NCBI GenBank assembly: GCA_965153455.1
Contig: OZ234499.1
Coordinates: 6,706,515 to 6,770,514 of the forward strand
Reading direction: 5' to 3'
From: Sphagnum compactum
Taxonomy: Eukaryota; Bryophyta; Sphagnopsida; Sphagnales
Length of the DNA: 64,000 nt
The position numbers were made by a program, and so were the translations under genes. Numbering within the stretch: position 1 is the stretch's first letter; each line of letters begins with the position of its first letter. Below, piece after piece: positions 60,850-64,000 of this stretch. The notes under the pieces were generated by a model. That model was not told where the DNA came from. It ran no database searches and saw nothing but the letters and a program-made list of their open reading frames with translations.

Positions 60850-63730
60850 AGTGGAAGTCAAGAAATAACTAGGCCTACAATTACCACCCAATTTAAGACG
60901 GAAGATGTTTGTAGACTCTGTAATGTGACAGAAAGAGGAAGGCCCTTTGGTCCTTTCAAGCTCCAAATGGCATTAACACAATTGTGTAAAAACACATCCA
61001 CTTGCTTATGTAAACATCCAAATACTTCCACTGCTAAGGGGAGGAATTGATTGGCAAGGTGTTGATTACAATAGCTCCGTTCTTTGGTTTGGGCCGCATA
61101 GAAGCAGCAAATCCTTGGGTGGCGCAAGATCGCGAAAGTAAATCCACTTATGTTGGGTCGATAATGACAACGTTGATTAAAATGCGAATGCCATCTTTGG
61201 TGAACATAATGTCGACTCGTTGATGGGATGAATTGAACATGTTTGAAAGAAACGCATGTAGTTGTTCTCACCCCACGTGGAAGCTAGCATCCCACACAAT
61301 GGCATCATGAGTCATGTGTGTTCGTTGCCATGAGCACAACGTAGGAAATGGAGACCCATAGGGTTGATGGGATGTGTGCACACACATCAAAGGATATTTG
61401 CAATGGAAAGATGAGGCAGTCCAAGTCGTATTTGAAACGTTGTGGAAAATAGCAGGGATGTTAATTAAAAGCTTGGGAATATTGGTCGAATTGTAAGGCA
61501 AGCACCCACCCCTGGGCCAGAACATGATAAAATTCGGGCATAATGGGCTTTAGATATCCCATTGGAGAATATGTTGGAAAGGGTATGATGGTGTGAACGC
61601 TCCGAGATGGAATCTTGAAGTTGAACCATTTGTTGTCCGATGAATTGTTCAAACGAAAAGAAAACATGCACGAGCTCGGGTGATAGGAAATCACATGTTG
61701 CTTTGAAATGTTGTTGGAAAGGGAAGGTGTTATTGTCGCCTCCTGTTAAAACTTCAAGAAGGAATAGACGTTAATCAACCATAAACCTAACAACTATGAT
61801 TGAAACTACAAAAGCCCAACTCCCTAAATAGGTTATTGGGGTGATGGTGGCCGTTGATATGAGTTCAATGCCACCGAAAGTTATTGGAAGAGAAGTTTAT
61901 TTATGAGTTAAAGGACCTATGATGTGAGTGTCATCTGCAATGGATGGAAATAAACAAGAAAGGAAATGACTAGTTATAGAACATAAAATCCTAAAATGAG
62001 TTAATGCAAATAGTGCCCCTCCCAAAGGATCACATTAACGAGTTCCCATTGCAAAGGGGATGACTATGACATCACCTTCACGATTACGATGGCTATAAAA
62101 TAAGGGAGATTCAAATGCATAAAATGCACAAACAAAGGGGATGAGTTGCATGATGCTTCCACCTATTGCACAAAGTTTTTGAAATATGACCTTTTTTTAC
62201 ATCAAATTGAAAGTATTTGCCACATCTAGTTGGAGAATAACCTAGTTGGGGTAAAGGTTTAGGGTGCACCTGATGTCATGGACTACTACTTCACAACCGC
62301 CCGCAGTTGAGATTCCGAATTGGTGTGGGGAAAAATGTGTTGCAAAGGCATCACAAAATTGAAAGCATAAGGCACGACTTATGAGTCAATATAGTGTTCC
62401 CCCCACTACAATGGGATGAACTTCGCTTAAAGGCTTGGTCATGGCCAAGAAGCAAGCCACACCAAGGACACATGCAATTTGACGTGGAATGTGACCTTAA
62501 CAATATGAGAACAAATTTGAAATAATTCAAGGAATCCTTTCATTGAATCTTTTGGATGAAAACATTTCAAAGGTGTTCAAAAAACCATCCCAGAATGACC
62601 ACTTGCTAATAGATGGGGCATGTGTTGGAATGTCAGTTTGAAGGAATTAGAAGAAAGTTCAAGGTCTTGGTCTGCTGGCTCATAGTCTTTTAGGAAAAAC
62701 GGGAAATAACCATTTGATTCAGGGTGTAGTGCGATGAAAACTAAGGTGGTGTCAAAAGATGTGGGTGTAGGGGAAAATGGTGCCAAAGCATGGGTTGCTC
62801 TAGAATATGGGACTGCACGTCCAAGAACTAAATTGTGAAGAAGGCGTTTATGAGCTAAGGGATCATGTTGGGGAAGAAACACTGAACTTGAACTTGTCGC
62901 CAAAGTTTGGGCTCGCAAAAAAAACTCCTCCTACAAGTGTTCCAAATCGCTTGCTAAAAAACACTTGAATCGAATCCACATTTCTGTATGCCCCATTGCC
63001 CCACCATGAGTGGGCAAAGCGAGATGTCATTGGGACAACAAGAGGAACAAGTGCAAACTGCCACGTCATAAAAGTCTTACACTAACTCATCCAATGGAAA
63101 ATGAAACGCCACATGTACGTCATGTTGTAAAGTGGCAAGGATGTGGTTATACAATCGAAGATAACAAAAGCTTAAATGAAAGGATCGGAAAACATCCAAA
63201 AACGAAACCCACGTTCAGGTTTATGAAGGCAGGGTGAGAATAAAGGAAGATATTGAGTCAGGATGGTTGTGGGGGTTTGGATTAGATGAATGGGGTGTTT
63301 GACAAGAATGTTAATGGCAGGCTAACCCTCGACTAGGCGCCAACATGTGAAGCAAAAGACTTTAGATGAATGTTGCAAACATGTTGAGGAGATGAAGGTA
63401 GGTTGGGGGGTTTGGTCATGTGCAACTAGAGGGGCTAGTAGAGTGGAAGGGGGAAAAGGTCTTACATGTGCATGATCAAGGGGGTTTAGGAAAATGTAGG
63501 TTTGGGGCCCCATATTCACACGAAAGGCTGGGGGCCGATAAGGGGAACTAATGGGTGGTGTGTGGTTTGTTAAAATGGGAGGGGGAACTAATGGGAGGTT
63601 CATGGTTTGCACGGGAAATTTGGTGGAAATTAGGTTTTTAGCAGCACATGATAAAGCAAATGGGCGATGAAAATGACAAAGTTCGATGAGACATGATGAA
63701 CCAGGGGACATGGGACATTTGATGCCCACA
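60850..63730 (-). mobile_element. Degraded LINE-like retroelement (RT region and C-terminal domain)
   Basis: Frames on the minus strand, broken by stops and shifts, keep the order of a plant non-LTR retroelement polyprotein. 62918-62577 holds a basic segment with DPLAHKRLLHNLVLGRAVPY and ending SGHSGMVF, a motif just before reverse transcriptase. 61671-61465 contains QQMVQLQDSISERS and ILSCSGPGVGACL. 61525-61268 contains the MCVHTSHQPYG ... THDAIVWDASFHVG segment. 61225-61150 reads RVDIMFTKDGIRILINVVII, like a restriction-type nuclease core. 61130-60900 holds AAQTKERSYCNQH and FLPLAVEVFGCLHKQVDVFL. I did not find an intact catalytic reverse transcriptase motif; much of 61700-62570 is too decayed to read. 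It cannot be active. Confidence 0.6.
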
Positions 63731-64000
63731 AGGAAAGAGGCCTAATAAAAACACATGCCCCACCTTTTAGAAAACTACCTATTGTTATAGGGCAATCCAA
63801 AATTTACAAAACCAACCACAAAAAAATAAATAGATCAAAAATATATATATAAGAAATTACTTAAAGGTCCTTGGCTTGGGCATTATGCCAAAGCCAAACC
63901 TTAACTTCACTAAAAGCTTGAATGGGTTCAACATGACTTAGACATCATAATGTTAAAACATTATAGGCTTCACTCTTTGTTCCCAATCCTAAAAGACTTG
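63731..64000. other. Window end, nothing recognised
   Basis: AT-rich sequence with an (AT)n run near 63840. No gene is visible. Confidence 0.4.

Noticed and set aside
1-64000. CRISPR array or bacterial operon structure
   Set aside because: The direct repeats found are tandem without unique spacers, and the genes are spliced plant genes, so a prokaryotic system is excluded.

Overview
This is a nuclear DNA window from a land plant. It is AT-rich and carries three intact-looking protein genes set among decayed transposable elements, foldback elements, microsatellites and short plant-type telomere repeats (TTTAGGG). All three proteins are plant types: an intron-rich GH38 alpha-mannosidase, an intronless GATL glycosyltransferase of the GT8 family, and a BRCT-BRCT-BAH nuclear protein. 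The hAT and LINE relics look like families I associate with spore-bearing plants (clubmosses, ferns, bryophytes), but that placement is inference; the sequence does not fix the species.

Layout. 1-3.3 kb: repeats. 4.03-14.44 kb (+): lysosomal/vacuolar-type alpha-mannosidase, which I can assemble from 29 exons into an uninterrupted frame of about 1,076 codons. 14.4-38.4 kb: a long gene-poor stretch holding two degraded hAT transposase relics (19.1-20.8 and 25.9-27.1 kb) and an unrecognised degenerate coding region on the minus strand (30.0-32.4 kb). Two perfect 24-bp inverted repeats lie 11.8 kb apart at 24.47 and 36.31 kb. 38.47-39.92 kb (-): the GATL gene, with a microsatellite-rich leader and a possible TATA box. 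40.9-43.4 kb: a textbook MITE with 45-bp terminal inverted repeats and an 8-bp target duplication, a 320-bp foldback element and 31-bp tandem repeats. 43.4-52.6 kb: AT-rich, no gene seen. 52.6-58.9 kb (-): a 13-exon gene of about 1,430 codons for a protein with two BRCT domains and a C-terminal BAH domain. About 0.6-0.7 kb upstream of its start codon is a cluster of four E2F-type sites. 60.9-63.7 kb (-): a decayed LINE-like retroelement.

The three genes are not an operon or an obvious cluster. Their likely jobs are separate: glycan turnover in the vacuole/apoplast, pectin or xylan-related glycosyl transfer in the Golgi, and chromatin or DNA-damage work in the nucleus. The most informative points are the BRCT-BRCT-BAH architecture coupled to an E2F promoter cluster, two inferred GC-AG introns in that gene, the duplicated exon end inside it, and the unidentified degenerate coding region inside the 24-bp inverted repeats.
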